Shown here piece by piece: positions 5,630-8,654 of a DNA stretch of 8,654 nucleotides. Numbering within the stretch: position 1 is the first letter of the stretch; each line of letters opens with the position of its first letter. The translations under genes were made by a program, and so were the position numbers. The stretch comes from Helicobacteraceae bacterium (GTDB taxonomy: Bacteria; Campylobacterota; Campylobacteria; Campylobacterales; Sulfurimonadaceae): assembly GCA_027056525.1 (NCBI GenBank), contig JALUKO010000241.1, forward strand, positions 1 through 8,654, given 5' to 3'. The notes under the pieces are model-generated. The model was not told the DNA's origin, ran no database searches, and saw only the letters and a list, made by a program, of their open reading frames with translations.

Positions 5630-6517
5630 CTAACTAGAGAGTAGATCTCGTAACGAGATATGTGGGTCTTTGCCCTCTAAGAGTGCATATACCTCTTGTG
5701 CTATTGGAAGATAGAGATCTTTTTGTTTGGCTATATCATAAAGCGCATATGTTGTACCTATCCCCTCTGCTACTTCACCGAGTTCAGTGAGTATCTCCTC
5801 TTGTGATTTGCCTTGTGCCAGACCAAGACCGACTCGGAAGTTTCTACTCATGGTGGAACTTGCTGTTAAAAAAAGATCTCCTGAACCACTAAGACCTATA
5901 AAACTTTCATCTTTGGCACCATACACTTTACCAAACCTGTGCATCTCTACCAAACCACGAGAGATCAATGATGCAGCGGCATTTTTTCCAAGACCCAAGC
6001 CTTCACATATCCCTGCTGCAATCGCTATGACATTTTTGTATGCACCTGCCACCTCTGCACCTACAACATCTGTTGATGTGTATGCTTTGATAAATGAGGG
6101 AAAGAAGGAGGCAAACTGCTCACTGAGAGATTCATTGACAGAGTTTACAACAAGTGCTGTCGGAAGTGACTTCATAACCTCCGTTGCAAAAGAGGGTCCT
6201 GATAAAAACGATATGTTCTCTTGCGGTATGTATTTGCTGTATATCTCATTTAAAAATCTACCTGTTGATGCTTCTATACCTTTAGCAGCAACAAGAACTT
6301 TTTGACCGCTAAATACAAAATACTCCTCCAGCCATGATGATATCTGCTGTGCAGGAATTGCGATCACAAGATACTCAAACTCTAATATCTCTTCAAGGGT
6401 AATAAAATTATCCAGATCCCTTGGCGTTCTTGAAGTGATAAAGACCTCATTTTTCTCTGCTAACGCATATGCCAGAGCCAAACCCCATTTGCCCGCTCCA
6501 ATCACACCTATTTTCAT
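5630..6517 (-). CDS. gpsA: NAD(P)-dependent glycerol-3-phosphate dehydrogenase
   Basis: GpsA reduces dihydroxyacetone phosphate to sn-glycerol-3-phosphate, the backbone precursor of phospholipids, in the cytoplasm. The Rossmann motif GVIGAGKWG is at 4-12. K79 (AAKG) and K161 (AGAYKN) match the active-site lysines of the family. SGPSFATEV at 106-114, GSGDLFLTASS at 211-221 and SRN at 224-226, with the substrate-contacting arginine, are also present. At 295 residues it is shorter than the E. coli enzyme (about 339) but close to what I recall for Campylobacterota. The start overlaps the stop of the upstream RCK gene as ATGA, with AGGAG 7 nt upstream, so translation is coupled to the RCK gene. 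Confidence 0.95.
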   Translation of the reverse strand: MKIGVIGAGKWGLALAYALAEKNEVFITSRTPRDLDNFITLEEILEFEYLVIAIPAQQISSWLEEYFVFSGQKVLVAAKGIEASTGRFLNEIYSKYIPQENISFLSGPSFATEVMKSLPTALVVNSVNESLSEQFASFFPSFIKAYTSTDVVGAEVAGAYKNVIAIAAGICEGLGLGKNAAASLISRGLVEMHRFGKVYGAKDESFIGLSGSGDLFLTASSTMSRNFRVGLGLAQGKSQEEILTELGEVAEGIGTTYALYDIAKQKDLYLPIAQEVYALLEGKDPHISLRDLLSS

Positions 6518-7215
6518 CTCTCGTCTCCTACCAGCTTCTTAAACTTCTTCAGATCATTTTCATACCCTACGGCAACAAAAACATCCCCTTTTTTAATATG
6601 GTGATGTTTTGTTTTGGAAGAGTAAATAAACTCACTGCTCATATCTTCATGAATAACCAGAAGTATAATGACATTGTACTCTTTATGCCACTCAATATCT
6701 GCAGGAAACTTTTTCCCAAAATAATCCACATTATGCACTGTTATCTGCTCAATTTCAAGGTTGCTGTTTTCATATAAAATACCATGCAACACCTCGGTAA
6801 TGATCGGCTTTTTAAGCATATCGGTTATGATACCTGCCGTGGTCTCTACGATAGGAATCACCTTACTTGCTCCGGCCATACGGAGTTTATTTGCATCTTC
6901 ATTATTATTGGCAAGTGCAATAATCATACTCTCTTGAAATGCAGATCGTAAAGATATGGTAAGAAAGATATTTTCCGCTTCATCACGCAAAGCACAAAAA
7001 ATAATCGAATCTTGCATCTCATACTCTGATTTGAGATGCTCCCAATCATCACTTACATCAAACTTCTCTATATCATAGTCATCTTTATTTTCGATCGAAA
7101 ACCCCGTATCACTCAAACTGAAAACAGTAACATTTTCATATTTGTACTTGACGTTTTTGGCTATCTCAATCCCGTACTCGTTATAGCCAAAAATAAGCGC
7201 AGCTGCTTTTTTCAT
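6514..7215 (-). CDS. Free-standing RCK (TrkA-N plus TrkA-C) potassium-regulatory protein
   Basis: The 233-residue soluble protein has a Rossmann-like TrkA-N region (about 5-125) and a TrkA-C region (about 150-228) with the usual KKGDVFVAVGY ending strand. The glycine loop reads FGYNEYG instead of GxGxxG, and the end of strand 2 (VTVFSLSD) lacks a clear ribose-binding acid in the usual place. Nucleotide binding may therefore be altered. HHH at 204-206 is unusual and could be a metal site. RCK domains form rings that gate K+ channels or Trk/Ktr transporters. It begins 1 nt after the stop of a K+ channel that has its own RCK domain. ATG at 7215 is chosen because GAGG is 6 nt upstream; an in-frame GTG at 7227 lies within the channel gene and is less likely. 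Confidence 0.8.
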   Translation of the reverse strand: MKKAAALIFGYNEYGIEIAKNVKYKYENVTVFSLSDTGFSIENKDDYDIEKFDVSDDWEHLKSEYEMQDSIIFCALRDEAENIFLTISLRSAFQESMIIALANNNEDANKLRMAGASKVIPIVETTAGIITDMLKKPIITEVLHGILYENSNLEIEQITVHNVDYFGKKFPADIEWHKEYNVIILLVIHEDMSSEFIYSSKTKHHHIKKGDVFVAVGYENDLKKFKKLVGDER

Positions 7216-7216
7216 A

Positions 7217-8654
7217 TCACACCTCACCTTTATGTGAGAGGTGTTTATTGAACTCTCGTATAAACATATAGTTTCCTATCACAAGTAAAAAATCACCTAT
7301 CTCAAGTTCTGTATCATCCAAGGGATTAAAGAAAAATTTTGATGAGCTTTTTTTATGGACTCCTAAAAGTACTATTCTGTATTTAATATTTTCAAGCTTC
7401 CCAACGGTAGGATACTTGGCAAGTATCCTCTCTGTGATCGCTATCTCTTCCATATGGATAGCACTTGTTTCAGAACGAAGTGTGTGGATAGCTTCAAAAG
7501 CAACGGGTTGCCCTACATACTCACGAGCTACAAGTCCAACAAACTCTTTGTCATAAAGTATCTCATTTACCCCCGAATAGATGAGTTTGTTCCTGTTTTT
7601 ACTGTTCATCAACAGCGACATTATAAAAACATCTGTATTGATTGAGCGGACGGTCAAGGTGGTGTATACATTAGCAACATCATCTTCTCTTAAACAGAGT
7701 ATTGCCTTGACCTGCGCAGACATATCGATGTTAAGCTTAGCATAACTCTCAATACTTCCGGGATTATAATTTAATGCGATAAGTCCATCTTTTTTAGCAT
7801 CTTCTATCCTCTGAAGCGAATCATCAATCACAACCACATGAAACTTCGCAAGCAAAAGTTTTTTTGCAACCTCTTTTGCAATATTTTCATATCCGCATAT
7901 CAGATACACTCTTTTGTTCTTTGAGATATCCTGAATCGTTTTACTCTCTTTGATATCATCTAGTTTTTCGGTAAATGCCGATACAAATAAAGATGTGGTA
8001 AAAGCAAGCACAGCTATACCTGCCAAAATAACCATAACAGCAACAAACTGTCCCTCTTTGCTTACGGCGACAACATCACCGTATCCAACAGTAGATATAG
8101 TCACAATAGACCAGTAAAACGCTTCATATAGAGTTTTAATAGGGGAATTGGGATCATTAGCCTCCATCACATAAATAAGCACAGAAGAGACAAAGATCAC
8201 TATGGAGGAGAACATACCAAGTGTGACAAATTCAAACTTTTTTGTAGCAAGTACAGAGGAAAATGTTTGAAAACTTTTGGCATAACGAAAAAGTTTAAAT
8301 ACCCGAAAAAGTATAAAAATGCGTAGTAGCCTCAACTCATGGAAAAACGGCATAATTGCCAAAAGATCTATAATTGCTTTGGGTGAAAGTATATACTCAA
8401 ACTTCTCTTTTAAGATTTTTTTCGTTACAAACCATGCATCAAATTCACGACCCAAGAGATCACTGTATTCATCTTGGTTGATGATCACTTTACTGACACT
8501 ACTCGACACCCATAGGCGTAAAAGGTACTCTATCAAAAAAATAAAAGAGATTACATAAGAATTAAAGACGTTCAAATAATCATGAACATCTTTTTTTACT
8601 TCATAAATCAAAATAGAAACACTTGAAAATATCAATATGATCATACAAATATCA
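7217..8654 (-). CDS. Voltage-sensor K+ channel with C-terminal RCK domain, start outside the window
   Basis: The frame runs on to the right edge without a stop. The first ATG in view (8644) would begin inside the first membrane helix, so the true start is probably upstream. Numbering from that ATG, S1 is at about 1-14, S2 near 28-45 and S3 near 88-101 (with D93). S4 is at 104-123, with basic residues R105, R108, R114, K117, R120 and K123 at three-residue steps (111 is missing), a classical voltage sensor. S5 is near 138-158. The pore helix leads to the selectivity filter TVGYGD at 185-190, and S6 is near 199-222. The RCK domain starts at about 245 (RVYLICGYENIA) and a TrkA-C part runs from about 395 to 470. 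The RCK loop lacks the second and third glycines of GxGxxG, but VVVIDD (270-275) keeps the acidic strand end. The family resembles E. coli Kch. Confidence 0.9.
   Translation of the reverse strand, partial: DICMIILIFSSVSILIYEVKKDVHDYLNVFNSYVISFIFLIEYLLRLWVSSSVSKVIINQDEYSDLLGREFDAWFVTKKILKEKFEYILSPKAIIDLLAIMPFFHELRLLRIFILFRVFKLFRYAKSFQTFSSVLATKKFEFVTLGMFSSIVIFVSSVLIYVMEANDPNSPIKTLYEAFYWSIVTISTVGYGDVVAVSKEGQFVAVMVILAGIAVLAFTTSLFVSAFTEKLDDIKESKTIQDISKNKRVYLICGYENIAKEVAKKLLLAKFHVVVIDDSLQRIEDAKKDGLIALNYNPGSIESYAKLNIDMSAQVKAILCLREDDVANVYTTLTVRSINTDVFIMSLLMNSKNRNKLIYSGVNEILYDKEFVGLVAREYVGQPVAFEAIHTLRSETSAIHMEEIAITERILAKYPTVGKLENIKYRIVLLGVHKKSSSKFFFNPLDDTELEIGDFLLVIGNYMFIREFNKHLSHKGEV

Noticed and set aside
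5787..6305. A 172-codon open frame on the plus strand
   Set aside because: It lies wholly antisense to gpsA, whose motifs are intact; the translation has no recognisable domain and is the mirror of GpsA codons.
7213..7227. GTG at 7227 as the start of the free RCK protein
   Set aside because: It lies inside the channel gene with a poorer ribosome binding site; ATG at 7215 has GAGG 6 nt upstream and begins right before the first Rossmann strand.
1..8654. Search for tRNA, rRNA, CRISPR repeats, insertion sequences, attachment sites or defence genes
   Set aside because: No transposase or integrase motifs, no direct-repeat array and no cloverleaf-like segment were seen by eye; almost all of the window is housekeeping or membrane genes.

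Overview
This is an ordinary-looking piece of bacterial chromosome. It is AT-rich, densely packed, and read almost entirely from the minus strand. The best guess for the source is a Campylobacterota (Epsilonproteobacteria) member of the Sulfurimonas/Sulfurovum type. The grounds are the NosL-like protein with a CSVCGM motif, the STE24-type metalloprotease directly before prmC (a pairing I recall from Helicobacter pylori), the short GpsA, and AT-rich promoters with a -10 box but no clear -35 box. This placement rests on gene content and recalled protein resemblance, not on a search.

Layout, following transcription from right to left. (1) 8654-4263: a voltage-sensor K+ channel with a C-terminal RCK domain (cut by the right edge), a free-standing RCK protein, gpsA, and a SLC13/DASS anion transporter. 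They are separated by 1 nt, an ATGA overlap and 8 nt, so they form one operon, which ends at a small terminator over the transporter stop codon. (2) 4066-4266: a small plus-strand membrane-protein ORF, convergent with the transporter and divergent from a Dabb-domain gene (3999-3706). (3) 3705-3491: 215 nt with no established gene. It holds a strong hairpin followed by T residues in the plus direction, and a 35-codon plus-strand ORF. (4) 3490-3281: a small single-pass membrane protein. (5) 3238-688: an operon of an STE24-type protease, prmC and a DUF4149 membrane protein, with its own TATAAT box. (6) 572-1: a secreted NosL-family protein cut by the left edge.

Several start codons are set by their ribosome binding sites: GTG for the NosL-like gene, TTG for DUF4149, the second ATG for the Dabb protein, and ATG at 7215 for the free RCK protein. 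The K+ channel and the free RCK protein plausibly act together in K+ conductance. GpsA supplies glycerol-3-phosphate for phospholipids, PrmC methylates release factors, and the NosL-like protein points to nitrous oxide respiration encoded to the left of the window.

I found no mobile element, CRISPR array, rRNA, tRNA or defence system. The parts most worth a second look are the 3560-3710 interval, the tandem RCK arrangement, the small ORF at 4066-4266 and the C-terminal extension of the NosL-like protein.
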